Shown one piece after another: positions 1 to 8,753 of a stretch of DNA of 64,000 bases. The stretch covers positions 23,073 to 87,072 of the forward strand of contig CANQTG010000002.1 of assembly GCA_947626715.1 (NCBI GenBank). The letters are read 5' to 3'. The translations under genes were made by a program, and so were the position numbers. Numbering within the stretch: position 1 is the stretch's first letter; each line of letters opens with the position of its first letter. The notes under the pieces are model-generated. The model saw only the letters and a list, made by a program, of their open reading frames with translations, was not told the origin of the DNA and searched no databases. The stretch is from an uncultured Lachnospiraceae bacterium (lineage in GTDB: Bacteria > Bacillota > Clostridia > Lachnospirales > Lachnospiraceae).

Positions 1-1
1 G

Positions 2-301
2 CTTAAATTTGACGAGGACGAAGAGAGCGCGATCTACCGGGTGATCCAAGAGAGCCTGACGAACGCCATGCGCCACGGGAAGGCGAGCCGGGTGCGTATC
101 GTGATGGAGAGAGTGGAGGATACGGTCGTTTTGACGATTCAGGACAATGGGATCGGCTGCGCCGAGATCAAAAACGGGTTTGGTACCAAACATATCATGG
201 AGCGTATCGGTATGCTGAACGGGACGGTGGAATTTCGAAGCGAGAACGGATTCAGCGTGATCGCCAGAATACCGATCAGATGGGGTGAGGAATATGATTA
301 A
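2..301 (+). CDS. Sensor histidine kinase, NarL/DegS type (C-terminal part)
   Basis: This is the C-terminal 99 residues of a histidine kinase whose 5' end lies before the window; the reading frame is open from base 2. The visible part is the HATPase_c domain: an N-box (ESLTNAMRHGKA), a G1 box (DNGIGC) and a G2 box (GFGTKHIMERI). This spacing is typical of HisKA_3 kinases that phosphorylate LuxR-type regulators. The stop overlaps the start of the regulator gene by eight bases, so the two are translationally coupled. The sensing domain is not visible, so the signal is unknown; the solute-binding protein and fructokinase downstream suggest a sugar. Confidence 0.9.
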   Translation, partial: LKFDEDEESAIYRVIQESLTNAMRHGKASRVRIVMERVEDTVVLTIQDNGIGCAEIKNGFGTKHIMERIGMLNGTVEFRSENGFSVIARIPIRWGEEYD

Positions 302-968
302 AGTGCTGATCGCGGACGATCAGGAGCTGATCCGTCAGAGCCTGCAGATCGTCCTAAACACTAGAGAGGGGATCGCGGTGACGGATACTGTCGCGGACGG
401 GCAGGAGGTCATACGCAGCATCCGCCGGGAGATGCCCGACGTGATCCTGATGGATATCCGTATGCCCAAGATGGACGGCGTACAGTGCACGAAGATCATC
501 AAGGAGAATTATCCGCAGATCAAGATCATTATCCTGACGACCTTTGACGACGATGAATTTGTGTATAACGCGCTGAAATTCGGGGCGAGCGGTTATCTGT
601 TAAAGGGCGTGTCGATGGACGAGCTGGCGGACGCGATCCATACGGTATACAGCGGGCGCGCGATGATCAATCCCGATATCGCGACGAAGGTGGTAAAGCT
701 GTTTTCCCAGATGGCGAAGGCGGACTATACCATTCCCGTCGAGGAACGCAACGAAGCGGAGCTGACAAAAACGGAATGGAAGATCATCGAGCAGGTGGAG
801 TTCGGCGCTTCCAATAAGGAAGTGGCGGAAAAGCTGAACCTGTCGGAGGGGACCGTGCGCAATTACCTGAGCACGATCCTAAATAAGCTGGGACTGCGCG
901 ATCGGACGCAGCTTGCGATCTGGGCGGTGCAGACGGGCGTGAGCAAAAGAAAGCCGGATGAGATATGA
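294..968 (+). CDS. NarL/LuxR-family response regulator
   Basis: A 224-residue DNA-binding response regulator, partner of the kinase just upstream. The N-terminal receiver domain has the acidic pair at Asp8-Asp9, the phospho-acceptor Asp54 (ILMDIRMP) and the conserved Lys in YLLKG. The C-terminal LuxR-type helix-turn-helix is clear (SNKEVAEKLNLSEGTVRNYL). The frame also opens at a GTG at 285, but the ATG at 294 is preferred because GTGAGG sits just before it. The start overlaps the kinase stop, and the stop overlaps the next ATG (ATGA). Targets cannot be read from the sequence; the sugar genes downstream are the obvious candidates. Confidence 0.93.
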   Translation: MIKVLIADDQELIRQSLQIVLNTREGIAVTDTVADGQEVIRSIRREMPDVILMDIRMPKMDGVQCTKIIKENYPQIKIIILTTFDDDEFVYNALKFGASGYLLKGVSMDELADAIHTVYSGRAMINPDIATKVVKLFSQMAKADYTIPVEERNEAELTKTEWKIIEQVEFGASNKEVAEKLNLSEGTVRNYLSTILNKLGLRDRTQLAIWAVQTGVSKRKPDEI

Positions 969-2278
969 GCGGAAAAAAGAAGATCGGCCTGCTTCTGGGG
1001 CTTTGTCTGGCGGCCGCGCTGTCGGCGGGGATATACGGCTATCTGCAGAGCAGGGTAAAGGTGCTGGAGGTCGGGATCTTTGCGGGCAGCAACTGGGACG
1101 TCGCCAATGCCAACAGCTATGTGATCATCGATAAGGCTGTGGAGAAATTTGAGGCGGCGCACAAGAATGTAAAGGTGCATTATTACAGCGGGATCCGCAA
1201 GGAGAATTATTCGGAATGGTTTTCGAGGCAGCTCCTTCAGGGAAAGGAGCCGGACGTCTTTATGGTGCTGGGAGAGGATTTCAACCAGTTCGCGGAGATC
1301 GGCGTGATGAAGGACTTAGAGCCCCTGATGGCAAAGGATCCCGAATTTGACGAGGGATCCTATTACTCGACGGCGCTTGGGGCGGGACAGTACAAGGGGC
1401 GGCAGTATGCGCTCCCCTACGAGACGGTGCCTACGCTGATGTTTGTCAACAAATCCCTGTTAAACCGCGAGGGGCTGTCCGTGCCGGACAATGACTGGAC
1501 ATGGGAGGATCTGTACCGTATCTGCCGCAGGGTGACGAAGGATAAGGACGGGGACGGGCTGCTGGATCAGTTCGGCACGTATAATTATGGGTGGATGGAA
1601 GCCCTCTATTCCAACGGGGCGAAGCTGTTCAATGAAAACGGGACGGAGAGCTATCTCAATGACGAGAAGGTGACGGAGGCCGTCAGGTTCGCCAGACAGA
1701 TCGCCGCTTTAAACGGAATGCAGAAGGTGACGCGGGACGATTTCGACAGCGGCAGCGTCGCGTTCATGCCCCTGCCGTTTACGGAATACCGGACGTACAA
1801 GACCTATCCTTATAAGATCAAGAAATATACAAAGTTCCAGTGGGACTGCATTACCCTGCCGGCGGGAAAGGAAGGGGACAATACCTCGGTGATCGATACG
1901 CTGCTGATGGGGATCAGCAACCACACGGAGCAGGAGCAGCTCGCGTGGGAGTTTTTAAAGCTGCTGATCTTAGATGAAGAGATCCAGATGGATCTGTTCC
2001 GCTATTCGCAGGGCGTATCGGTGCTCAAGGAAGTGACCTGCTCGCAGGAGGCGGAGGAGATCCTGCAGGCGGATATGGAGAAGAATGAGAAATTTATCGA
2101 CAATGCGCTGGTGAGCGACGTGATCGAGAACGGCGTCGTAACGCCTAAGTTCCTAAAGTATGCGGACGCGGTGGCGATGGCCGACAATGAGATCGACCGT
2201 ATCGTCGAGGACGACGACAATATCGACAATTCCATGCGGATCCTGCAAAGACAGATCAGCGCCTACCTGCGCAGGTAA
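965..2278 (+). CDS. Family 1 extracellular solute-binding protein (sugar type)
   Basis: A 437-residue ABC-type solute-binding protein resembling the sugar-binding (MalE/UgpB) group. Residues about 5-27 form one hydrophobic segment. There is no lipobox cysteine, so it is either anchored by an uncleaved N-terminal helix or released by signal peptidase I, unlike the other binding proteins here, which are lipoproteins. Its ATG overlaps the regulator stop (ATGA), placing it in the kinase-regulator operon. No permease or ATPase gene follows. It may therefore present ligand to the sensor kinase, or work with a transporter encoded elsewhere. The role is inferred from context. Confidence 0.82.
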   Translation: MSGKKKIGLLLGLCLAAALSAGIYGYLQSRVKVLEVGIFAGSNWDVANANSYVIIDKAVEKFEAAHKNVKVHYYSGIRKENYSEWFSRQLLQGKEPDVFMVLGEDFNQFAEIGVMKDLEPLMAKDPEFDEGSYYSTALGAGQYKGRQYALPYETVPTLMFVNKSLLNREGLSVPDNDWTWEDLYRICRRVTKDKDGDGLLDQFGTYNYGWMEALYSNGAKLFNENGTESYLNDEKVTEAVRFARQIAALNGMQKVTRDDFDSGSVAFMPLPFTEYRTYKTYPYKIKKYTKFQWDCITLPAGKEGDNTSVIDTLLMGISNHTEQEQLAWEFLKLLILDEEIQMDLFRYSQGVSVLKEVTCSQEAEEILQADMEKNEKFIDNALVSDVIENGVVTPKFLKYADAVAMADNEIDRIVEDDDNIDNSMRILQRQISAYLRR

Positions 2279-2306
2279 GATGAAAATGAAAAAGGAGGAG
2301 ATCATA

Positions 2307-3272
2307 ATGTCTGAAAAAAAATATGATGTGCTGGCGCTGGGAGAGCTTTTGATCGATTTTACGGAGAACGGGCTGAGCGCGCAGGGCAATCCAATGCTTG
2401 AGGCGAATCCGGGCGGCGCGCCCTGCAACGTGCTGGCAATGCTGTGCCGTCTGGGGAAAAAGACCGCCTTTTTGGGGAAGGTCGGAAAGGATCAGTTCGG
2501 CGTAATGCTGAAAGGGGCGCTTGCGGATGCCGGTATCGACACGGAGGGCCTGTATCTGGACGAGGAGGTGCATACGACGCTGGCCTTTGTCCATACCGCG
2601 CCGGACGGCGATCGGGACTTTGCGTTTTACAGAAATCCCGGCGCGGATATGATGCTGACGGCCGACGAGGTGCGGGAGGATATGATAGAGGCGGCGAGGA
2701 TCTTCCATTTCGGGACGCTCTCCATGACGCACGCGGGCGTTCGGGCGGCGACCGAAAAGGCGCTGAAAGCCGCAAAGGAGAAGGGGCTTTTGCTCTCCTT
2801 TGATCCCAATCTGCGTCCCCCTTTGTGGAAGGATTTAGAGGAAGCGAGAGAGCGGATCCTCTACGGCCTCGGTCTCTGCGATATCCTAAAGATCTCCGAC
2901 GACGAGGTGCTCTTTGTCTCCGGCGCTAAGAGCGTTGCAGAGGGCGCGGGGTGGCTGCGGGAGCGCTATCCGAATATCCGCCTTTTGCTGACGACGCTCG
3001 GGAAGGAAGGGAGCGTCGCGTATTACGGCGATCTCTGCGTAAAGGCGGAGCCGTTCTTAAACCCGAATACGATCGAAACGACGGGAGCGGGGGATACCTT
3101 CTGCGCCTGTATCTTAAATTATGTGCTGGAGCACGGCCTAGAGGGGCTGACGCAGGAGGATCTGGAGAAAATGCTGACGTTTGCAAACGGCGCTTCGAGC
3201 CTGATCACGACAAGGCGCGGCGCGCTGAAGGTAATGCCGAAAAAGGAAGAGGTCGAGGCGTATATCGGATAG
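2307..3272 (+). CDS. PfkB-family carbohydrate kinase, probable fructokinase
   Basis: A 321-residue ribokinase-fold sugar kinase. The N-terminal motif ANPGGAPCNVLAML and the C-terminal PfkB signature TTGAGDTFCACIL, with the catalytic Asp in GAGD, are both present. The overall pattern matches bacterial fructokinases (ScrK-like), which make fructose 6-phosphate from fructose and ATP. The frame extends upstream into the preceding gene, but AAAGGAGGAG sits just before the ATG at 2307, which fixes the start. It follows the kinase-regulator-binding-protein genes by 28 bases and probably shares their transcript. Substrate is inferred by family; a related hexose is possible. Confidence 0.88.
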   Translation: MSEKKYDVLALGELLIDFTENGLSAQGNPMLEANPGGAPCNVLAMLCRLGKKTAFLGKVGKDQFGVMLKGALADAGIDTEGLYLDEEVHTTLAFVHTAPDGDRDFAFYRNPGADMMLTADEVREDMIEAARIFHFGTLSMTHAGVRAATEKALKAAKEKGLLLSFDPNLRPPLWKDLEEARERILYGLGLCDILKISDDEVLFVSGAKSVAEGAGWLRERYPNIRLLLTTLGKEGSVAYYGDLCVKAEPFLNPNTIETTGAGDTFCACILNYVLEHGLEGLTQEDLEKMLTFANGASSLITTRRGALKVMPKKEEVEAYIG

Positions 3273-3273
3273 G

Positions 3274-3330
3274 AAGATGTCTGCGAAAGCAGGCCCGGAT
3301 CCCGCGCCAAGATTCGCGGGCGGATAATGA
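3274..3330 (+). repeat. Dispersed intergenic repeat, copy A (3' half)
   Basis: This segment shares GATGTCTGCGAAAGCAG and CCCGCGCCAAGA with copies near 41.6, 42.6, 46.1 and 55.6 kb. It includes a hairpin of CCCGCG and CGCGGG (3301-3320). It lies between the fructokinase gene and the ferritin-like gene. No open frame explains it. Confidence 0.6.
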
Positions 3331-3459
3331 GCGGCGGATAATGGGCGGCAGATGGTGAGCGGGCAGTCATAGGGAAATGATTCGACAAATTCCGCGCAAA
3401 GGGGGCTCCAACGGAAAAATCCTGCATACTCTATAGAAACAGAAATTTTTGGAGAGATT

Positions 3460-4800
3460 ATGCAGAGCTTTAACCCATTTGACGAAAAACCGATCCCGGT
3501 CGAGCGGTGGTTTATGGACTGGAATACCTTGTATCCGCGCCCATATAACAAGGATACCGCCAATCCCTATACAAAGTGCCGGGTCATTTTGATGAACGGT
3601 ACGGAATTTGAGGCGCAGTGGTTCTCGAGAAATTTTTCGAGGCACTGCGGCGATAACGAGCTGCGGCGCAGGCTGGCGGTCATGCGCAGGAGCGAACAGC
3701 AGCAGCAAAAGCGCATTAGCGCGCTGAAACCGAGAAACGAGAGCATTCTGGAGCATACCATCTCCTATGAACAGCTCGCAGTCGATCTGACCGCGGTGCT
3801 GGCAAAGCAGGAGACGGACTGTAACGTGAAAAACGCGCTGAATTTTGCGCTGCTCGAGGATTTTGACCATTTATACCGATATTCCGATCTGCTGGACTAC
3901 GAATACGGGATCTGCCCGGAACGTCTGGTAGGCGGCTATACGGAGATCACGCCGGCGAGGCCGACGATCTCCCATCACAGATATCCGACGGATTCCATCT
4001 TTTGCAGCGTCTGCGGCAATGCCCCGCTCCAGACCAAATTAAACGTCAATATCATCACGGCGGCGGAGCAGCAGACCATGAATTACTATATGAACGTGGC
4101 GAATCTTTACGACAGGTCCGAGCTGGGCAGGCGCATGTATCAGGAGATCGGCATGATCGAGGAAGAGCATGTCAGCCAGTACGAGAGCCTGCTGGATACG
4201 GACGCGACGTGGCTGGAGAATCTGCTGCTGCACCAGTATACGGAATGCTATCTGTATTATTCCTGTATGCAGACCGAATGCGACCAGACGATACGCGGTA
4301 TCTGGGAGCAGTGTCTGGTACAGGAGATCGCCCATCTGCATATGGCGAAGGACCTGCTGTGGGAGTACGAGAAGAAGGATTGGAGACAGGTGATCCCGCG
4401 CGGGGATTTCCCGCAGATCATAAACCTGCGCCCGAATATCGAATATGTGCGTGAGATCATACGCACGACGACGGGTAATACCCAGAAAAAGGAAAACGTG
4501 GTGCCGCTCTTGCAGCTTGCGCCCGACGATAAGTTTTTCTGGTATCAGGAGACGGTAAACTGCGATACGGGAAGCGTGGCGAGCCATCGCGTGATCTGCC
4601 AGCGGATCGCGCGCCGGGGCAGCGATTACCGTTATGAGATTGCGCCCAGCCCGCTTTGCGAGCTGCGCGACCGCAGGTGCGACAATACGCAGCTTGGCAG
4701 AGAGACGGCGGCTACGCCCGCCTCGGCTCAGGTATGCGGCGCTACGCGGGGAGAGTGCAAGTGCGCGATGAACACGGAATGCGGCCCTGTCATGTATTAA
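3460..4800 (+). CDS. Ferritin-like diiron protein with Cys-rich tail, function unknown
   Basis: A 446-residue soluble protein with no signal peptide or membrane segment. The middle looks ferritin/rubrerythrin-like: helices carry Glu133 with His137 (LLEDFDH), Glu234-x-x-His237 (EEEH) and Glu289-x-x-His292 (QEIAH), the pattern expected for a carboxylate-bridged diiron site. A CxxC pair sits at 182-185 (FCSVCG). The last 40 residues contain clustered cysteines (CGATRGECKCAMNTECG), an unusual addition that might bind metal. The start at 3460 follows GGAGAG. No neighbour forms an obvious operon with it. I do not recognise a named family; peroxide or metal handling is a guess from the fold. Confidence 0.7.
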   Translation: MQSFNPFDEKPIPVERWFMDWNTLYPRPYNKDTANPYTKCRVILMNGTEFEAQWFSRNFSRHCGDNELRRRLAVMRRSEQQQQKRISALKPRNESILEHTISYEQLAVDLTAVLAKQETDCNVKNALNFALLEDFDHLYRYSDLLDYEYGICPERLVGGYTEITPARPTISHHRYPTDSIFCSVCGNAPLQTKLNVNIITAAEQQTMNYYMNVANLYDRSELGRRMYQEIGMIEEEHVSQYESLLDTDATWLENLLLHQYTECYLYYSCMQTECDQTIRGIWEQCLVQEIAHLHMAKDLLWEYEKKDWRQVIPRGDFPQIINLRPNIEYVREIIRTTTGNTQKKENVVPLLQLAPDDKFFWYQETVNCDTGSVASHRVICQRIARRGSDYRYEIAPSPLCELRDRRCDNTQLGRETAATPASAQVCGATRGECKCAMNTECGPVMY

Positions 4801-4819
4801 AGAAGGAAAGAAGGGGCAA

Positions 4820-4848
4820 GCGGCGCGGTCTGTAAGGGGCCGCGCCGC
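4820..4848 (+). terminator. GC-rich hairpin after the ferritin-like gene
   Basis: Perfect 9-bp inverted repeat GCGGCGCGG / CCGCGCCGC with an 11-nt loop, 20 bases after the stop. The T-run that follows is weak, so termination is likely but not certain. Confidence 0.55.
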
Positions 4849-4932
4849 CCGTGCGTTTCCCGATCGAAAATTTTTAAAAGAATCTGAAATTTTACTATCA
4901 TATTTTGAAAAGATGTGATAGAATAGAGACAT

Positions 4933-5006
4933 GGAAGCATAGCTCAGCTGGGATGAGCGCTCGCCTGACTAGCGGGAGGTCAAGGGTTCGAGCCCCTTTG
5001 CTTCCA
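4933..5006 (+). tRNA. tRNA-Val (anticodon GAC)
   Basis: A complete cloverleaf folds by eye: acceptor GGAAGCA/TGCTTCC, D-stem GCTC/GAGC, anticodon stem CTCGC/GCGGG with one T-G pair, five-base variable loop, T-stem AAGGG/CCCTT and T-loop TTCGAGC. The discriminator is A and CCA is not encoded. The seven-base anticodon loop CTGACTA places GAC at positions 34-36, reading valine GUC. Position 37 is T rather than the usual purine, which is odd. A T-run directly follows and probably ends transcription. TAGAAT at 4919-4924 is a possible -10 element. Confidence 0.88.
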
Positions 5007-5135
5007 TTTTTTGTCCCGTTAAACGGGGAAGGGAGAGGACGCGCGGGGAGAGCGCGCCGTGCAATGTTCCGCTTATGGCGCAAGAAATGTTATCCCAAAA
5101 GCAAGAAATGTAAAGAAATAAAAAGCGGATGCACT

Positions 5136-5141
5136 TATAAT
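5136..5141 (+). promoter_or_regulatory. Putative -10 element of the sugar ABC operon
   Basis: A perfect TATAAT lies about 92 bases upstream of the binding-protein start. No good -35 box is visible at the right distance, so an activator, possibly the AraC regulator at 8754-9686, may be required. Confidence 0.4.
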
Positions 5142-5232
5142 CATACATATAAGGTATCAACGCGCAGGCGGCTGGAAGGAGCCGCGCGCGCGGGGAAACA
5201 AGCAAAAAACAAAGTGGAAAAGGAGGAAGAAC

Positions 5233-6666
5233 ATGAAGAAGCTAATTGCATGTATGTTATGCTGCCTTACGACGGTTTCCATGCTGGCCGGCTGCGGGAG
5301 CAGCGCTGGCGGGAGCGCGGACAGTGGCGCAGCAGACAGCGGGAGCGCGGATGCCGGCGCGGCGGAAAGCGGCGAAACGGCGGATAGCGGAGAATCATCT
5401 GGGGGGGGCGGCGGCAGCGACGTTATCAATCTGTGGGCCTTTACCGATGAAGTTCCGGGGATGATCGAGAAGTACAAGGAGACGCATCCTGATTTCAAGT
5501 ATGATATCAATACGACAATTATTGCTACGACGGACGGGGCTTATCAGCCTGCCCTCGATCAGGCTCTGGCAGCGGGCGGAGCGGACGCTCCTGACATTTA
5601 CTGCGCGGAGGCGGCGTTTGTCCTGAAGTATACGCAGGGAGACATGAGCTCCTACGCAATGCCGTATGAGGATCTGGGGATCGACGTAAACGCGGAATTG
5701 GATAAGGCGGATATCGCGCAGTATACGATCGATATCGGCACCAACGGCGACGGCAAGCTGGTCGCGCTCGGATATCAGGCGACGGGCGGCGCGTTCATCT
5801 ATCGCCGTTCTATCGCAAAGGACGTCTGGGGCACGGATGACCCGGCTGAGATCGCGGCGAAGGTCGGCCCGGGCTGGGATCAATTCTTTACGGCGGCGGA
5901 AGAGCTGAAGGCAAAGGGCTACGGTATTGTTTCCGGCGACGGCGATATCTGGCACGCGGTAGAGAACAGCTCCGACAGCGGCTGGATCGTGGACGGCAAG
6001 CTCAATATCGATCCTAAGAGGGAAGAGTTCTTAGACCTGTCCATGAAGTTAAAGGAAAACGGTTATCATAACGATACGCAGGATTGGCAGGACGCATGGT
6101 TCGCGGATATGAAGGGCGAAGGCGGGAAAGAGATCTTCGGTTTCTTCGGCCCGGCATGGCTGATCAACTATACGATGGCTCCTAACTGCGGCGGCGAGGC
6201 GGTCGGCGAAGGCACCTACGGCGACTGGGCGGTATGCGAACCTCCGATCGGCTTCTTCTGGGGCGGCACATGGATCCTTGCAAATAAGAACTCCGAAAAG
6301 ACCGAAGCGATCCGCGATATCATCGAATGGATCACCTTAGACTGCACAGAGGACGGCTTACAGTATAAGTGGGCAAACGGAACGCTGAACGGCGAAGGCG
6401 GCACAAAGGACGCGGTAGCGAGCGGAACGGTCATGACGATGTCGGACGGCTCGGTGGACTTCCTCGGCGGCCAGAATATGTTTGACGTCTTTGTTCCGGC
6501 GAACCAGTTCGCGAAAGGTACGAACCTGACGCAGTACGACGAAACGATCAATCTGTATTGGAGAGATCAGGTTCGCGAATATACGGCGGGCAACAAGAGC
6601 CGCGAGCAGGCGATCGCAGACTTTAAACAGCAGGTGGCGGACAATCTGGACGTTACTGTAGAGTAA
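5233..6666 (+). CDS. Sugar ABC transporter substrate-binding lipoprotein
   Basis: A 477-residue binding lipoprotein, first gene of an importer operon. It has a signal peptide with lipobox LAGC. A Ser/Gly/Ala/Asp-rich linker (about residues 22-62) follows, including a glycine run written as seven consecutive G bases at 5401-5407. Then comes a family 1 solute-binding fold (VINLWAFTDEVPGMIEKY). A strong Shine-Dalgarno (AAGGAGGAAG) precedes the ATG. Two MalF/MalG-type permeases follow, and the ATPase is absent, as is usual when a shared MsmK-type ATPase serves several sugar importers. The ligand is unknown; the GH3 enzyme downstream suggests a plant-type oligosaccharide. Confidence 0.9.
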   Translation: MKKLIACMLCCLTTVSMLAGCGSSAGGSADSGAADSGSADAGAAESGETADSGESSGGGGGSDVINLWAFTDEVPGMIEKYKETHPDFKYDINTTIIATTDGAYQPALDQALAAGGADAPDIYCAEAAFVLKYTQGDMSSYAMPYEDLGIDVNAELDKADIAQYTIDIGTNGDGKLVALGYQATGGAFIYRRSIAKDVWGTDDPAEIAAKVGPGWDQFFTAAEELKAKGYGIVSGDGDIWHAVENSSDSGWIVDGKLNIDPKREEFLDLSMKLKENGYHNDTQDWQDAWFADMKGEGGKEIFGFFGPAWLINYTMAPNCGGEAVGEGTYGDWAVCEPPIGFFWGGTWILANKNSEKTEAIRDIIEWITLDCTEDGLQYKWANGTLNGEGGTKDAVASGTVMTMSDGSVDFLGGQNMFDVFVPANQFAKGTNLTQYDETINLYWRDQVREYTAGNKSREQAIADFKQQVADNLDVTVE

Positions 6667-6718
6667 GGTACGCTGCGCTGTAGAAAACGGCAGAAGAGAA
6701 GGACATTTATGAAAACGA

Positions 6719-6753
6719 GCAGGGCGGACCGCTATCGTCCGTCCTGCCATTTT
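6719..6753 (+). terminator. Hairpin between binding-protein and permease genes
   Basis: Inverted repeat GCAGGGCGGAC (6719-6729) and GTCCGTCCTGC (6737-6747) with one G-T pair, followed by CATTTTATT. It is probably a partial terminator or an mRNA-stabilising hairpin that keeps binding-protein mRNA in excess over the permease message. Confidence 0.65.
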
Positions 6754-6840
6754 ATTATGGTACGGGGCGGCTCCCGCATGGGGCGGGCAAGCGTCCCTCT
6801 GCCGTGAGCGATCAGCAGCTTAAGAAAGGAGTATAGCAAG

Positions 6841-7836
6841 ATGAAAAGCAAGATTCCGGGTTATGACAGATATGCTAAGTACGGCTATATCTTCAGCATT
6901 CCTTTTGTGATTGCCTTTTTACTGTTTTCCTTATACCCGACCGTATACACGGCCCTGATCGGATTTACGGATCTAAAGGGTCTGGGAATGTCGTCGATCC
7001 ATTTTCTTTCGGACGATATCTTTAAGAATTTCAAAGCCGTGCTTGCAAGCCCCTCTTTCCAGCAGGCGTTTAAGAATACGGTCGTTCTCTGGCTTTTGAA
7101 CTTTATCCCGCAGATCTTTTTGGCGCTGCTCTTAGCGGCGTGGTTTACCGATAAGCGGAGCAAGGTAAAAGGGCAGGGCGCGTATAAGGTTCTGCTTTAT
7201 ATGCCGAATATCATTACGGCGGCGACGATCGCTATCTTATTCAGCGGATTTTTCGGTTATCCGATGGGGCCGGTCAACGACCTTTTAGTGAGATTCGGGT
7301 TTGCGGAAAAGCCGTTGGAGCTGCTCAGAAGTAAAACAGTGGCGAGAGGCGTCGTTATTTTTATCCAGACATGGATGTGGTACGGCTCTACGATGATCAC
7401 CCTGATCTCCGGTATCTTGGGGATCAGCCCGGAGATCTACGAGTCGGCGGAGGTCGACGGTTCAAACCGCGTACAGACCTTCTTTTACATCACCCTTCCG
7501 AACGTCAAGACGATCCTGCTCTTTACGCTCGTTACGAGCCTGATCGGCGGCCTGAACATGTTCGATATCCCGAGACTGTTCCAGAACGGCGGGCCGGATA
7601 ACTCGACGCTTACGACCAGCCTCTTTATCTACAATCAGGCGTTCAGCGGGAGCTACATGTATAACAGGGCTGCGGCGGCCAGCATGATCATGTTCGTCAT
7701 TATCGCGATCATCGCGTCTATGATGTTCTTTGTCATGAGGGATAAGGATGAGGCGAAGCTCAGAAAGCAGATCAGGCAGCAGCAGAAGGCCTATATCAAG
7801 AAGCTGAAAGCCGGAAAGGAGAGCGGGTCATGTTAA
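6841..7836 (+). CDS. Sugar ABC transporter permease, MalF type
   Basis: A 331-residue integral membrane permease with about six hydrophobic segments. The first follows a short cytoplasmic N-terminus (SIPFVIAFLLFSLYP). The EAA-type loop that contacts the ATPase is visible at about residues 200-220 (YESAEVDGSNRVQTFFYITL). The C-terminus is basic and charged. It pairs with the next gene, whose start overlaps its stop by seven bases, to form the heterodimeric channel of a CUT1-type sugar importer. The start follows AAGAAAGGAG. Confidence 0.92.
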   Translation: MKSKIPGYDRYAKYGYIFSIPFVIAFLLFSLYPTVYTALIGFTDLKGLGMSSIHFLSDDIFKNFKAVLASPSFQQAFKNTVVLWLLNFIPQIFLALLLAAWFTDKRSKVKGQGAYKVLLYMPNIITAATIAILFSGFFGYPMGPVNDLLVRFGFAEKPLELLRSKTVARGVVIFIQTWMWYGSTMITLISGILGISPEIYESAEVDGSNRVQTFFYITLPNVKTILLFTLVTSLIGGLNMFDIPRLFQNGGPDNSTLTTSLFIYNQAFSGSYMYNRAAAASMIMFVIIAIIASMMFFVMRDKDEAKLRKQIRQQQKAYIKKLKAGKESGSC

Positions 7837-8672
7837 AAAATAAAGAGAATAGAATCATAAAGATTATCATTTATGTCGTATGCACGTTTCTCGCCATATT
7901 GAGCGTCCTGCCGTTTGTGATCATGATCGTGAACGCCACGAGATCCACGACAGAGATCCAGCAGCATGCGATCTCCCTGATCCCGTCGGGATATATCATG
8001 AACAACTTTAAGATCTTAGTCGGGAAGAGCTTTAACCCGCTGGTAGGCTTTATGAATTCCCTGATCATCTCGGTCGGCTCGACGGCGCTCGCTTTGTATT
8101 TTTCGTCCCTGACGGCGTATGCGCAGGTCGCTTATAATTGGAAGCTGCGCAACGCTTTCTTCAGCTTTATCATGATCGTGATGATGATCCCGGCGCAGGT
8201 CACGATGATCGGTTTTTATCAGATGGTCTATAAGATCCACATGACGAACCATCTGTCAATGCTGATCCTGCCGGCGATCGCGTCTCCGGCTATGGTATTC
8301 TTCATGAGACAGTATTTACAGCCGACGCTCTCTATGGAGATTGTGCAGTCGGCAAGGATCGACGGCGCGGGGGAATTTAAGATCTTTAACCGGATCGTGC
8401 TGCCGATCATGAAACCGGCGATCGCGACGCAGGCGATCTTCAGTTTCGTGGCAAGCTGGAACAATCTGTTTACGCCTCTGGTCCTGCTGACGGATCAGAA
8501 AAAGTACACCATGCCGATCATGGTCAGCCTGCTCAAAGGCGATATTTATAAAACGGAATACGGTTCCGTCTATCTGGGCCTGACGCTGACGGTACTGCCG
8601 CTGATCATCGTATACCTGCTTTTGTCCAAGTACATTATCGCAGGCGTGGCGCTGGGCGGCGTGAAAGGATAG
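7830..8672 (+). CDS. Sugar ABC transporter permease, MalG type
   Basis: A 280-residue permease, second half of the channel. It has about six membrane helices, the large loop after the first helix that is typical of MalG-like proteins, and an EAA loop (SARIDGAGEFKIFNRIVLP) followed by the usual ending (YIIAGVALGGVKG). It overlaps the upstream permease by seven bases, so translation is coupled. A strong terminator follows, ending the operon after three genes. Confidence 0.93.
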   Translation: MLKNKENRIIKIIIYVVCTFLAILSVLPFVIMIVNATRSTTEIQQHAISLIPSGYIMNNFKILVGKSFNPLVGFMNSLIISVGSTALALYFSSLTAYAQVAYNWKLRNAFFSFIMIVMMIPAQVTMIGFYQMVYKIHMTNHLSMLILPAIASPAMVFFMRQYLQPTLSMEIVQSARIDGAGEFKIFNRIVLPIMKPAIATQAIFSFVASWNNLFTPLVLLTDQKKYTMPIMVSLLKGDIYKTEYGSVYLGLTLTVLPLIIVYLLLSKYIIAGVALGGVKG

Positions 8673-8704
8673 GATCGCCGGGATGGAAAAGCTCCGGCAC
8701 GGGA

Positions 8705-8736
8705 AACGGGGCAGACGCTTATCTGCCCCGTTTTTA
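8705..8736 (+). terminator. Rho-independent terminator of the sugar ABC operon
   Basis: 11-bp stem AACGGGGCAGA / TCTGCCCCGTT, six-base loop and a run of five T. It lies between convergent genes and may also serve the AraC gene on the other strand. Confidence 0.9.
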
Positions 8737-8753
8737 TACAGATGGAAGGAATC

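Noticed and set aside
2256..3563. Long minus-strand open frames over the fructokinase gene
   Set aside because: They mirror a well-coded PfkB gene, have no ribosome sites and arginine/proline-rich compositions typical of reverse-frame reading of GC-rich codons.
5011..5029. Terminator after the tRNA formed by CCCGT / ACGGG
   Set aside because: The stem is only five pairs and no T-run follows; the T-run directly after the tRNA is the likelier end.
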